A DNA stretch of 33,062 nucleotides from Acidobacteriota bacterium (GCA_018269075.1 JAFDVJ010000010.1:1-33062), one strand, 5' to 3'. Counted from the stretch's first letter, positions 8,183-17,030 are shown. The notes: a model not told the origin generated them from the sequence alone. Numbers and translations are program-made.

Positions 8183-8493
8183 CTTATCTCCTCAGGGGTT
8201 ACATTTTAGGAGACAGGCCCATAATCAAGTGTTTTGTCAATGATAGAGCGCGCGGGTTGGAGAGGCTTTCGGATGGGCGGTTAATGAACCGTTACCGCAT
8301 ATTTTCGATAATCCCCGACCCGAATACCGTCCGCGAGATTGAGAATGATTCCGTTGCCGACACCGTCCGCGGAACCATTAGCTTCCGGGCGCAGAATCGG
8401 TGAAATGATTTACCTTCCAACCCCACGCAAATCTATGTTTTCGCAATCCCCTTGGTTAACTAAGCCCCGGTTTACCATTTTCTCTAAAAACAA
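8183..8493. other. Intergenic stretch upstream of the subtilase-like gene
   Basis: About 310 bases between two minus-strand genes. It holds the ribosome site GAGGAG of the subtilase-like gene next to 8182. I see no open reading frame, tandem repeat or clear promoter hexamers in the rest. It must contain the promoter of the subtilase-like gene, because a strong terminator closes the gene before it. Confidence 0.5.
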
Positions 8494-8526
8494 GGCCTGA
8501 GTTTGCCTCGACGGCAAACTCAGGCC
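8494..8526 (-). terminator. Rho-independent terminator of the Oar-like receptor gene
   Basis: A perfect 14-bp stem, GGCCTGAGTTTGCC / GGCAAACTCAGGCC, with a 5-base loop, 18 bases after the stop codon of the receptor gene. On the minus strand it is followed by TTGTTTTTAG. It separates the receptor gene from the subtilase-like gene, so the two are probably not one operon. Confidence 0.88.
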
Positions 8527-8544
8527 CTAATCACGGACTATCGC

Positions 8545-11500
8545 TTAAAAGCTGAACTTCGCGCCGAACTGGAACTGACGCGCGTCGTAGGCGGCGGTCG
8601 AGCGGCTGTGGTAGCGGCCGCGGCTCCGCGTTCCGAACGCGTTGACGTCGGTAAAGAACGGCGAGGCCGAACCTTCGTTAAAGCGATTGAACAGGTTGAA
8701 GCCCTCGGCGATCAGGTCGATGCGGAAGCGCTCGCCGAACCGGATCGCGCGCGAGAGCCGCATATCGACCGTCATAAACTCGTGCGTCCGGCCCATATTG
8801 CGGCCGAGGGTGCCGATCGAGAACTGTCCGTTCGTGATGAGCGGCGTCACGCAGCCCGGATTGCCCGGAATGCAGAGCGTGCCGTCAGGATTGACGCTCG
8901 GGCGGTCGGTCTGCGTCGACTGGTCGTTGTTCGAATCGACGTTCGTGATGATGTTGAACGGACGGCCCGACGAGATCTCGATGATCGGCGCGACGGTGAA
9001 ATCCGACAGGAATTTCCGCCAGCCGCTGCCCTTGCTCCACTCGGTCGGCGAGGTCAGCATTCCGCTGAAGACGAAGCGGTGCCGCTGGTCGAACAGCGAA
9101 TCGGCCTTTTCGAGATTGAACCGGTTGACGTCCTGCGCGATGAGCAGCGTCTGGAGGTCGGACGAGTCGTCGATCGAGTGCGCCCACGTGTAGCTCGCCA
9201 AAAACGTGAAGTTGTTGGCAAAGCGCCGTTTGACTTCGAGGTTGAGCGCGTTGTAGCTCGAGTTGCCGTCGGAGAGCTGGGCGTTGACCGAGCCGAACGG
9301 CGAGATCGGGCCCGGCGTCCGGAGCGTGCCGCCGAGCTGCGAATCGAGCACGGCCTTCGTCACGGCGCCGCCGGAGAGCGCCTGGGCGAGGAAGTAGTTC
9401 GGCGCGTTCGGGCGGAAGAAGTTGGCGATCGCCGGCGCGATCACGCGCTGGCCGGTCGTCGTGTTGACCGAGATCATTCCCGGAATGACGTTGACCCACG
9501 TGCCCGGCGCGGTACAGGCGGCCGGATTGACGGTCGCGACGGCCTGCGTGTTGGTCGGCAGCGTGCCGTTGCAGCGGACGTAGTTCTGGATCTGGAGCGC
9601 CGTGTTCGGCGTGTTGAGATCCGTCGGGTGCGGCAGGTGATGCGCGCCGACGAAGATGTAGGAGGCCGACATCGACATATTTCTGGTCAGCTGGCGCTCG
9701 ATCGAGAGATTGGCCTGCGTCGCCGAAGCGTACTGGAAGTCCTTGGCGATCGGCAGCGTGAACGGCAGGACGGGCCCGAAGCCGGGGAACGTCTGGTCGT
9801 TAAAGCGCTGGCGGCCGAACTGATACTGCGACGAAGCGGCGACGCCGGGCGTCACCGGGTTGCCGAAGGCGGCGCAGAGCGCGGCGTTCGAGCCCTGGTT
9901 GCCGCAGACCGTGCCGTGGAAGATGAGCGCGGCGTTGAGCAGGTTGGTGTTCGACGGCACGGGGCTGCCGGCCGTCAGCACCGCCTGCTGCTGCTGGGCG
10001 GCGTCGGCGATGTCCGAGTTGAAGGCGGCGGCGAGCAGCGGGTGATCGTAGTACAGACCGATCGAACCGCGGATGACCGTCTTGCCGTTGCCGAAGATGT
10101 CGTAGGCGAAGCCGAAGCGCGGCGCGAAGTTGTTCGTGTCGCGCGGGAAGCCCTGCTGGACGCCGACCGCGTCCTGCGCGGCGAGAATGTCGCCCGCCGA
10201 CAGGTTGATGCCCGAAAGCGGGTCGCGGAAAGCGACCGGCGCGATCGTCTGCGTCAGCTCGACGTCGTAGCGGACGCCGTAATTGAGCGTCAGGCGCGAG
10301 GTGGCTTTCCACGAATCCTGCGCGAAGAAGGCGAGCGGCTTGTTCTTGAACGTGCTGTCCGGGTTGCCGAAGCCCTGAATATAGAGCGACGGCAGGCCGA
10401 GGCCGTAGCTCTGGACCGGCGTAAAGGCCGGCGCGCTCGCCGGGAAGCCGAGGTTGGCCGCGGCAAAGTCGCCGAAGTTGAAAAGACCGGCGAAGTTGAG
10501 CTCGAAGTGGGCCCGCGAGATGTTGACGAAGTTGAGGTCGCCGCCGAACTTGAAGGTGTGGCTGCCGACGACCCAGTTGAAGTTGTCGACGAACTGGAAG
10601 CGGCCTTCGACGCGGTCGACCGGCGAAAAGAGCTCGCGGCCGATGAACGCCGTGCCCGCGATGTTGTAGGCGACGGCGTCGCCGTTCTGCGAGCGGAAGG
10701 TCGTCGCGCGGCGGCCGTAGCTGAAGCGAAACTCGTTGGCCGTCGAGCCGGAGATCGTCGAGTTAAGGCTCGCGCCGAACGAAAAGTCCTTGAGCGTCGT
10801 GATGCCGGTCCGCGAAAAATCGTTCTGGCCGAGTGACTGGTTCTGCGATTCGACCTGAATGCCGGTGATCGTCGCCGGGTTGTAGCCGAGGCGCATCGAG
10901 AACTGGTTGTTCTGATCGACGTTATAATCGCCGCGCAGCGACCAGTAGTTGCTGCGTTCGGTCACCGGGAAGACGCGGTCGAGATTGTTGAGCGGACGGA
11001 AGGCGATCGGCTGGTTCAGCGCGTTCGTCGTGCCGACCGGAACCGGCGCGCCGGTGATGAAGAACCGCGAACCGACGACCTGGCCGGCCGGAATCGCGCC
11101 GCCCGCGCTGATCAGCGGGTTCGAGCCGCTCAGCGCGGTGTTGCCGCCGCTCGAAGCGAGATAGAGATACTGCACCGCCGCGTTGATATTGGCCGGAACG
11201 CCGGTCGCGATCAGGGTGTTGGCGAAGGCGGCCTGCGCCGCAGTCAGGCGGTTGAACGTCTGCGTAAACGGCAGGATCGGCGCGCCGAGCGTGATCGAGC
11301 TCGTCAGCGCGTTGGTGCCGTCGCCGAGCACGTTGCTCGTGAAAAAGCCCGATTCGTCGCGCGAGCGGCGCTCGAAGGCGGTAAAGAAGAAGACCTTGTC
11401 CTTGATGATCGGACCGCCGAGCGTGCCGCCCCACTGCGTCCGGCGGAAGTCCGGCTTATCGACCGGCGAGAACGCGTTGCGTGCCTGGATGCTCTTGTCG

Positions 11501-12303
11501 CGGATAAAGCCGAAGACGTTGCCGGTAAACTCGTTGGTTCCGCGTTTCGTGACGACGTTGACGACGCCGCCCGTCGCGCGGCCGAATTCGGCCGTGTAGG
11601 AGTTGGTCGAGATCTGGTATTCCTGAACGGCTTCCTGCGAAACGGTCGAGCGCGAAGCGTTGACCGAGTTGTCGGTAAAGTCGGCGCCGTCGACGTTGAC
11701 CTGCGTCGAACGTCCGCGCTGGCCGCCGATGTTCAGACCCGACGTCGGCGCGGGGCCGATCGGACGGCCGTTGTCGCGGCCGACGGTCGAGAGCGTGAGC
11801 GCGAAACCGGTCGCGCTGCGTTCGTTGATCGGCAGGTTTTCGATCCGCTGCGTTTCGATCGTGTTGGCGATCGAGGTCCGCGAAGTCTCGACGAGTTCGA
11901 CCGCGTCGCCCGTCACGTTGACGGTCGCGGACTGTTCGCCGAGCTCGAGTTTGACTTCGAGCGCGGCGCTCTGGCCGACGGTCAGTTTGACCGGCGAAAT
12001 GACCGATTTCTTGAAGTTGACGGCTTCGACCGTCACTTCGTAGTCGCCCGGCGGGAGACCGATGATCGCGTATTCGCCGGAAGCGTTGGTCGTCACCGTC
12101 CGCGAAATGCCGGTCGAATTGCTTTTCGCCGTCACGGAAGCGCCCGCCACGATCGCGCCGTTCGGGTCAACCACCGTTCCGTTTAAATCGGCCGTACTGA
12201 CCTGCGCCTGCGCGAAAAGCGCGGCGGCGCTGAAAATCATTACTATCGCCGCCATCAAAACCCGGCCGGCGACGGCGGTAATCCTAAAAGGACTCGATTT
12301 CAT
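8545..12303 (-). CDS. Oar-like TonB-dependent outer-membrane receptor with N-terminal carboxypeptidase-regulatory domain
   Basis: 1252 residues from ATG 12301-12303 behind TTAAGGAG. A signal peptide (VLMAAIVMIFSAAALFAQA) ends near residue 33. Residues about 36-118 are a carboxypeptidase-regulatory-like domain (TADLNGTVVDPNGAIVAGA, then NASGEYAIIGLPPGDYEVTV). The plug follows (about 140-265: IENLPINERSATG, then VNVDGADFTDN, EFGRATGGVVNVVTKRGTNEF), and then a large barrel ending in FQFGAKFSF, with the terminal aromatic residue used for membrane insertion. This architecture is abundant in acidobacteria, where such proteins are thought to import or bind polymers, mostly carbohydrate. No TonB box is obvious between signal peptide and plug. 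The gene has its own terminator and a 230-base leader. The substrate is unknown. Confidence 0.93.
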   Translation of the reverse strand: MKSSPFRITAVAGRVLMAAIVMIFSAAALFAQAQVSTADLNGTVVDPNGAIVAGASVTAKSNSTGISRTVTTNASGEYAIIGLPPGDYEVTVEAVNFKKSVISPVKLTVGQSAALEVKLELGEQSATVNVTGDAVELVETSRTSIANTIETQRIENLPINERSATGFALTLSTVGRDNGRPIGPAPTSGLNIGGQRGRSTQVNVDGADFTDNSVNASRSTVSQEAVQEYQISTNSYTAEFGRATGGVVNVVTKRGTNEFTGNVFGFIRDKSIQARNAFSPVDKPDFRRTQWGGTLGGPIIKDKVFFFTAFERRSRDESGFFTSNVLGDGTNALTSSITLGAPILPFTQTFNRLTAAQAAFANTLIATGVPANINAAVQYLYLASSGGNTALSGSNPLISAGGAIPAGQVVGSRFFITGAPVPVGTTNALNQPIAFRPLNNLDRVFPVTERSNYWSLRGDYNVDQNNQFSMRLGYNPATITGIQVESQNQSLGQNDFSRTGITTLKDFSFGASLNSTISGSTANEFRFSYGRRATTFRSQNGDAVAYNIAGTAFIGRELFSPVDRVEGRFQFVDNFNWVVGSHTFKFGGDLNFVNISRAHFELNFAGLFNFGDFAAANLGFPASAPAFTPVQSYGLGLPSLYIQGFGNPDSTFKNKPLAFFAQDSWKATSRLTLNYGVRYDVELTQTIAPVAFRDPLSGINLSAGDILAAQDAVGVQQGFPRDTNNFAPRFGFAYDIFGNGKTVIRGSIGLYYDHPLLAAAFNSDIADAAQQQQAVLTAGSPVPSNTNLLNAALIFHGTVCGNQGSNAALCAAFGNPVTPGVAASSQYQFGRQRFNDQTFPGFGPVLPFTLPIAKDFQYASATQANLSIERQLTRNMSMSASYIFVGAHHLPHPTDLNTPNTALQIQNYVRCNGTLPTNTQAVATVNPAACTAPGTWVNVIPGMISVNTTTGQRVIAPAIANFFRPNAPNYFLAQALSGGAVTKAVLDSQLGGTLRTPGPISPFGSVNAQLSDGNSSYNALNLEVKRRFANNFTFLASYTWAHSIDDSSDLQTLLIAQDVNRFNLEKADSLFDQRHRFVFSGMLTSPTEWSKGSGWRKFLSDFTVAPIIEISSGRPFNIITNVDSNNDQSTQTDRPSVNPDGTLCIPGNPGCVTPLITNGQFSIGTLGRNMGRTHEFMTVDMRLSRAIRFGERFRIDLIAEGFNLFNRFNEGSASPFFTDVNAFGTRSRGRYHSRSTAAYDARQFQFGAKFSF

Positions 12304-12536
12304 AAAATATTTTCTCCTTAAACAATAAACTTTTCCTTGTATCTGTCCGGATAAAGACGGTCGCGCCTCGGAATTTTAGATTATTTGTTATAACCAAAGA
12401 ATTTCAGACAATTTTGCGCTGCCCACCGTTCTGGAAATTTTAACCGACAGATTGACTAAATTTGTTTCAGATGTGCTTTGAAATTTTTATCCTAAAAACC
12501 GTTGAAAGGCAAGCATTAAAACGGCTTTTTGTATAA

Positions 12537-13748
12537 TTAAGTATTACTTTTTTTTATAACGCCCGATTGTCTGGTCGAACGGGCCAGCATTTGCCGGAGC
12601 GCCCCGCTCAGACCAAGCGCGGAAATCGCTGTTTTTGCAAAACTTGGGATAAATGCCGCGCGCCGCATCAAAGCGCAGACGCGGAGCCGCCGGCGAAACT
12701 TCCGCTCAAAGTTTTGCTTATAATTTTCGGCGATTTGTTCCGCCGGAACCGAGCCGCCGGCGAGGCCTTCGGCGAGCAGCCCGGCGCCTTCGAGCGCGGC
12801 CAGCATCCCGCTGCCGGTGAACGGGTCGATAAAGGCCGCCGCGTCGCCGACCGCGAGCAGACCGGGCGCGGGGTTGAGATTCTTGAGACCGAAGCCGTCG
12901 ATCGAAACGGCCAGCCACTCGGTCGCCGGCCGCGCGTCGCGCATCGTCGCCCGGGCGCGGACGTTTTCGAAGATCACCTCTTCGATCAATTTATTGGTTT
13001 GACCAATATATTTTCGAACCGTTTCGGCGCGGATCAGAAAACAGTGGTTGGCGAGCCCGTTTTCGACGAAGCTCAGCCCGCCGTAGCCGCCGCGGAAGAA
13101 GTAGATCTCGCAGCGGCCGCGCGGCATTTGGACGTTTTCGAGATGCGCCTTGAAGCCGACAAGGCGATTTCGGATTTCGGATTTCGGATTTCGGATTTCG
13201 GATTTTCTTGCGGCGAAACGGGTCAGGACGTTGGCGCGGCCGGTGGCGTCGATCGTGAAGTCGGCGGAAATTTCGGCGGTCGCGCCGTTTTTCGAGCGCG
13301 TGCGGACGCCGGCGACGCGGCCGGCGGCGTCGAGCAGCAGACCGGTGACCGGCGTTTCCTCGACGACGCGGACGCCGACCGCACGCGCCCGTTCGAGAAG
13401 CCGCCGATCCATCTCGGCGCGGCTCAGGCCGAGCGCCCCCGCGGGCCCGCCGAACCATTCGCTCGGGACGGCGACGTGACGGCCGTCGGGCGCGTAAAAA
13501 ACGGTTTCCGCGATCCGCTCGCCGCCGGCCGCGAGCATTTCGTCGAGCACGCCGAGCGCGCGAAAATGCGCGAGGCATTCGGGCGAGATGAATTCGCCGC
13601 AGAGCTTCGGCCGCGGAAATTTTTCGCGCTCGACGAGCGTCACCTCGAACCCCTTTTGCGCCAGCCGGATCGCGAGGCTCGCGCCGGCCGGCCCGGCGCC
13701 GGCGACGACGGCGGATTTCGGATTGCGGATTTCGGATTGGTTTTTCAT
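12537..13748 (-). CDS. Geranylgeranyl-reductase-like FAD-dependent oxidoreductase, with 7-bp repeats inside the gene
   Basis: 403 residues from ATG 13746-13748. The FAD-binding N-terminus reads AVVAGAGPAGASLAIRLAQKG, followed by EREKFPRPKLCGEFISPECL, the KxCGExxSP pattern of the geranylgeranyl reductase/halogenase-like flavoproteins. FTIDATGRANVL and PGLLAVGDAAAFIDPFTGSGM complete the FAD contacts. Members reduce isoprenoid double bonds or act in quinone and pigment paths; here the substrate is open. Odd points: the residues before the fold (NQSEIRNPKS) and a loop of about 13 residues (KSEIRNPKSEIRN, just after the DATGR region) are encoded by the 7-bp repeat CCGAAAT. No ribosome site is evident before the start. 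It is divergent from the metallo-hydrolase gene, 85 bases away. Confidence 0.87.
   Translation of the reverse strand: MKNQSEIRNPKSAVVAGAGPAGASLAIRLAQKGFEVTLVEREKFPRPKLCGEFISPECLAHFRALGVLDEMLAAGGERIAETVFYAPDGRHVAVPSEWFGGPAGALGLSRAEMDRRLLERARAVGVRVVEETPVTGLLLDAAGRVAGVRTRSKNGATAEISADFTIDATGRANVLTRFAARKSEIRNPKSEIRNRLVGFKAHLENVQMPRGRCEIYFFRGGYGGLSFVENGLANHCFLIRAETVRKYIGQTNKLIEEVIFENVRARATMRDARPATEWLAVSIDGFGLKNLNPAPGLLAVGDAAAFIDPFTGSGMLAALEGAGLLAEGLAGGSVPAEQIAENYKQNFERKFRRRLRVCALMRRAAFIPSFAKTAISALGLSGALRQMLARSTRQSGVIKKSNT
13166..13200. repeat. 7-bp tandem repeat inside the flavoprotein gene
   Basis: Five perfect copies of GATTTCG (CCGAAAT family on the other strand), plus a partial copy. Three units make 21 bases, or seven codons, so the insert reads SEIRNPK in frame. 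Gain or loss of one or two units would shift the frame of the oxidoreductase. Confidence 0.92.
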
Positions 13749-13802
13749 TTTTGTTATTATAGGTCTTTCGAGATCGGAAAGACGAGTTTTTTCACCCGGA
13801 AA

Positions 13803-13833
13803 AATCCGAAATCCGAAATCCGAAATCCGAAAT
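13803..13833. repeat. 7-bp tandem repeat forming the leader of the metallo-hydrolase gene
   Basis: Four perfect copies of AATCCGA followed by AAT and then the ATG at 13834. The array replaces the place where a ribosome site would be expected. A degenerate stretch of the same unit lies at 13715-13738 in the first codons of the divergent flavoprotein gene. Confidence 0.9.
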
Positions 13834-14793
13834 ATGAAGATCGTTCCGCTCTCGATCCCGACGCCGTTCTATGTCGGCGACGTCAATGTTTATCTCGTCC
13901 GCGAAGACCCGCTGACGCTGATCGACGCCGGCCCGAAAACGCCGGAAGCCGCGCGGGCGCTCGGCGAACAGCTCCGGCTCCACGGCGTCGAACCGGCCGA
14001 CATCCGCCGGATCGTTCTGACGCACGCCCACGAGGACCACTGCGGCCTCGCCAAACAGATCCGCGACGGCGCGAAAAACGCCGAGATCTTTGTCCACGGC
14101 TGGGAAACCGGCCATCTTTTCGGCCGGGCCGGACGCGGCGAGCATCAGCAGTTGATGATCCGCGCCGGCGTGCCCGATGACGTCTTTCGCCGGATGCAGG
14201 CGCTTTACGGCGAGATCTCGCTGCTCACGGACGCGCTCGCGGACGGCGAATTCACCGCGCTCCGCGACGAGCAGGAGCTCGAATTCGCGAACGGCACGCT
14301 GAAGGTGCTCCACACGCCCGGCCACACGCCCGGCTCGTGCTCGTTCGTCCGCGAAGCGAACCGGACGCTGATCTGCGGCGACTGCGTCCTCAAACGGATC
14401 ACGCCGAACCCGATCGTCGCGCCCGACCCGGTCGCGCCCGACCGGCGGTTCCGCTCGCTCGGCGAATATCTGGTCAGCCTCGCGAAAATCCGCAGCTATT
14501 CGCCGACGCTCGTCTACGGCGGCCACGGCGAGCCGATCCGCGATTTCGAGGAGATCTTCAACCGCTACGTCCGCGCGATCGACGAACGCCAGCGCCGCGT
14601 CGTCGGGCTCGTCGCGAAAGCCGGCGTGACGGCCTTCGACGTCGCGCAGAAGCTTTTTCCGAAGGCGCTCGATCACGACGTCCACCGGTTTCTGGCGGTA
14701 TCCGAATCGATCGCGCATCTCGATTACGCCGAAAGCGAGGGCAAAATCGCCGTCGAATTCAAAGGCGGCGTCGAAGTCTACCGGAAACTTTAA
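13834..14793 (+). CDS. Metallo-beta-lactamase-fold hydrolase
   Basis: 319 residues from ATG 13834. The metal-binding motif is THAHEDHCG (63-71, an HxHxDH form), with further ligands at His164 (HTPGHTPGS), Asp183 (ICGDCVL) and a late His in YGGHGEPI. The C-terminal part from about 245 (FNRYVRAIDERQRRVVGLV and after) looks like the winged-helix tail seen in the glyoxalase-II-like/LACTB2-like group, which helps bind the substrate. The family hydrolyses thioesters, phosphodiesters or lactones; the substrate cannot be told. The frame is open 80 codons upstream, but that part would cross the divergent gene, so the ATG next to the 7-bp repeats is preferred despite lacking a Shine-Dalgarno sequence. 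Divergent from the flavoprotein gene. Confidence 0.9.
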   Translation: MKIVPLSIPTPFYVGDVNVYLVREDPLTLIDAGPKTPEAARALGEQLRLHGVEPADIRRIVLTHAHEDHCGLAKQIRDGAKNAEIFVHGWETGHLFGRAGRGEHQQLMIRAGVPDDVFRRMQALYGEISLLTDALADGEFTALRDEQELEFANGTLKVLHTPGHTPGSCSFVREANRTLICGDCVLKRITPNPIVAPDPVAPDRRFRSLGEYLVSLAKIRSYSPTLVYGGHGEPIRDFEEIFNRYVRAIDERQRRVVGLVAKAGVTAFDVAQKLFPKALDHDVHRFLAVSESIAHLDYAESEGKIAVEFKGGVEVYRKL

Positions 14794-14860
14794 ACACAAC
14801 GCGTGCAACGCGCCCCCGCGCTCGGCGCATCTCTACGGTTAAGTTCAACTAAATCAGGGA

Positions 14861-14967
14861 AGTTCGACAGTTTGGGAAGTTTGGGAAGTTGAGGAAGTTG
14901 AGGAAGTGAATTGATTTCTTCCCTTACTTCCAAAACTTCCCGAACTTCCCGAACTTCCTAAACTTCC
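14861..14967. repeat. Palindromic array of 9-bp repeats, upstream copy
   Basis: On the left half units of the type GGGAAGTTT/GAGGAAGTT run forward four times (14871-14906). After about 12 bases, units of the type CTTCCCGAA/CTTCCTAAA, their reverse complement, run five times (to 14967). The whole can fold into one long hairpin. It lies between the metallo-hydrolase gene and the DUF4139-like gene, ending 12 bases before that start codon. Confidence 0.85.
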
Positions 14968-14979
14968 AAATTGAAAGTT

Positions 14980-16659
14980 ATGAAAAATCTGTTCGCCCTG
15001 CTGCTCGTCGCCGGTCTTTTCGTCAATTCCCTGTTCGCCCAGAGCGCTTTCGCGCCCGAGATCAAACGGGTCGCCGTCTTCAAGAACGGCTACGCCTTCA
15101 CCTATCGCGAGGGCGAGGCGCAGACGGCGAACGGCTGGGCCTCGACGACCAGCGCGCCGATCGGCGTGCTCGGCACGATCTGGGGCTATTCGACGACGCC
15201 GAACGTCCGCGTGACTTCGCTGCTCGCCTCGGAGAGCGAAACGCGCGGCACCGAGCGCGTCACCGACATCGCCGAGATGCTGCTCGCCAACGAGGGCGCG
15301 CGGATCCGCTTCACCGACACCTACAACACGACCAAGATCTACGAGGGCACCTACGAGATCGTCAGCCGCCAGCGGAATTTCGCCGCGCCGGTGCCGCTGA
15401 CGGACGGGGCGGCGACGGACTTTCGCGAAGACCAGATCGTCGTCGCGCTCAAGACCGAGACCGGCGTGATGTTTTTTCCGGCCGGCGCGATCCGCAACAT
15501 CGAGATCGTCGGCCAGCCGAAGATGGAAAGGCCGAAGCTCGGCCGGGAGAAGCGGCTCGCGGTCAAAGTCGAGGGCGCGCGCGACGGCGAGAAGATCAAT
15601 CTCGGGATCGCCGCGCTCGAACGCGGGATCCGCTGGATTCCGGCCTACCGCGTCGAGATCAAGGGCTCGCCGGTCAAAGAAGCCAAGCTCGAGCTCGAAG
15701 CCGTGCTGATCAACGAACTCGCCGATCTCAAGGGCTCCGAGGTTTACTTCGTCGTCGGCGTGCCGCATTTTCTCTTTCAGGAAACGATGTCGCCGCTCTC
15801 GATGACGACCGCCTTCGCCGGCGTTTCGAGCTATTTCGGCCGGGGCGCGGGCAACGGCCGCCGCGATTCCTATTCGAACGCGATTATGTCGCAGCAGGCG
15901 TATAACGCCGACAGCGCGGAGAGTTCGTTGAACGAAGCCGCGCCGACCGTCTCCGAGGAGGAAAAGACGGCGACGTTTTCGGCCGAGCAGCTCTTTCTCT
16001 ATCAGACCGACCAGATCAATCTGAAAAAAGGCGAGCGCGCCAGCTTCCGGCTGTTTTCGCAGACCGTCCCGGCGACCGAGGTCTTCGAATGGACCCTGAA
16101 CGACACGCCCGAAACCGAGCGCCGCTATCTCGAATATTCGAGCAGTTCGAACAGCTCGCCGCTGATGCAGGACCTGTCGAGCAAGGTCTGGTACGCGCTC
16201 CGGCTCAAGAACCAGACCGGAATGCCGTGGACGACCGCGCCCGCGCTCTCGTTCCGCGAATGGAAACCGCTCGGCCAGGATATGCTGAGCTTCACGCCGG
16301 TCGGCGGCGACAACATTCTGCGCGTGACGCCGGCGACCGAGGTCATCGGCACGCACACGCTCGAGGAAAAATCGCGCGTCCAGACTTCCCTGCGCTACGG
16401 CGGCAGCACCTCCAACTTCGATCTGATCACGGTCGAGGGCACGATCAAGCTCCGCAACATCAAAAAGGAAGCGGTCGAGGTCGCGCTGACGCGCAATTTC
16501 GTCGGCGAAGCCGTGAGCGCCGCCGACGCCGGCAAAATCTCGCGCGAGGGCCTCAATCTCCAGTCGGTCAACCCCAACTCCGTCATCAAATGGAACCTCA
16601 GCGTCCCGCCCGGCGAAAAAGAGATCAAATACACGTACAGGATTTACGTCCGAAGGTAG
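14980..16659 (+). CDS. Secreted DUF4139-like protein of unknown function
   Basis: 559 residues from ATG 14980. A TTG three codons upstream is less likely. The N-terminus NLFALLLVAGLFVNSLFAQ is a signal peptide cut after about residue 19. The body is rich in beta strands. RGIRWIPAYRVEI, then LELEAVLINELADLKGSEV and VVGVPHF, resemble the W-P-Y---L / A-I-N--G-dW---L--sTG-P signature of DUF4139, the C-terminal domain of MuiA-type proteins. The C-terminus (VIKWNLSVPPGEKEIKYTYRIYV) fits the last strands of that domain. No enzyme motif is visible. The protein should be exported to the periplasm or surface. Both flanks carry palindromic 9-bp repeat arrays, so it is probably transcribed alone. The assignment to DUF4139 is by motif memory only. 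Confidence 0.8.
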   Translation: MKNLFALLLVAGLFVNSLFAQSAFAPEIKRVAVFKNGYAFTYREGEAQTANGWASTTSAPIGVLGTIWGYSTTPNVRVTSLLASESETRGTERVTDIAEMLLANEGARIRFTDTYNTTKIYEGTYEIVSRQRNFAAPVPLTDGAATDFREDQIVVALKTETGVMFFPAGAIRNIEIVGQPKMERPKLGREKRLAVKVEGARDGEKINLGIAALERGIRWIPAYRVEIKGSPVKEAKLELEAVLINELADLKGSEVYFVVGVPHFLFQETMSPLSMTTAFAGVSSYFGRGAGNGRRDSYSNAIMSQQAYNADSAESSLNEAAPTVSEEEKTATFSAEQLFLYQTDQINLKKGERASFRLFSQTVPATEVFEWTLNDTPETERRYLEYSSSSNSSPLMQDLSSKVWYALRLKNQTGMPWTTAPALSFREWKPLGQDMLSFTPVGGDNILRVTPATEVIGTHTLEEKSRVQTSLRYGGSTSNFDLITVEGTIKLRNIKKEAVEVALTRNFVGEAVSAADAGKISREGLNLQSVNPNSVIKWNLSVPPGEKEIKYTYRIYVRR

Positions 16660-16880
16660 TTTAGGAAGTTTGGGAAGTTTGGGAAGTTTGGGAAGTTCGG
16701 GAAGAAAACGTACAATCGGCTGTCAGCCGGTTGACAGGCGACAGCCTGTAGCAACGCTTCACATCCGAGAAGCGCGCCGGCCGAACTAACAGTCCGCCGT
16801 ACGATAACCGCAAACTTCCCAAACTTCCCAAACTTCCCAAACTTCCTAAACTTCCTAAACTTCCTAAACTTCCTAAACTT
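16659..16880. repeat. Palindromic array of 9-bp repeats, downstream copy
   Basis: Four to five forward units TTTGGGAAG run from the DUF4139-like stop codon to about 16704. Then come about 105 bases with a small hairpin region (CGGCTGTCAGCCGGTTGACA and following). Then about eight reverse units (CTTCCCAAA, later CTTCCTAAA) run to 16880. The halves are reverse complements, as in the upstream copy. It could serve as a transcription end between this gene and recA. Confidence 0.85.
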
Positions 16881-16937
16881 TCCCTTTGCTTTTTTCGCCG
16901 GTTCAAACTATCATCTTCCGGTAACTTGAATTACGAC

Positions 16938-17030
16938 TTCACAACTCACGAAAAAAAATATTTGTTTCATATATGAAACAGCATTTCACAAATACTCCTT
17001 TTTGTGTTACACTCATTTTCGAGTTGTGAA
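16938..17030. promoter_or_regulatory. recA promoter region with nested palindromes
   Basis: A perfect 18-bp palindrome, TGTTTCATATATGAAACA, lies at 16963-16980. An outer perfect inverted pair, TTCACAACTC (16938-16947) and GAGTTGTGAA (17021-17030), encloses it. Between them sit TTCACA (16985-16990) and TACACT (17008-17013), 17 bases apart, a good sigma-70-type promoter. TTCACAA boxes occur at 16938 and 16985, with the reverse form TTGTGAA at 17024. Upstream of recA, an SOS (LexA-type) operator is the natural guess, but none of these is the Gram-positive, proteobacterial or cyanobacterial LexA box. Confidence 0.6.

Noticed and set aside
8503..10836. Long plus-strand open frame of 777 codons opposite the Oar-like receptor gene
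   Set aside because: Its product is a low-complexity Arg/Val/Glu/Ala sequence, as expected from the antisense of a GC-rich gene; the minus-strand frame has clear signal, plug and barrel motifs.
14854..16356. Minus-strand open frame of 500 codons opposite the DUF4139-like gene
   Set aside because: Antisense shadow in GC-rich DNA. The plus-strand frame has a signal peptide and family-like motifs.
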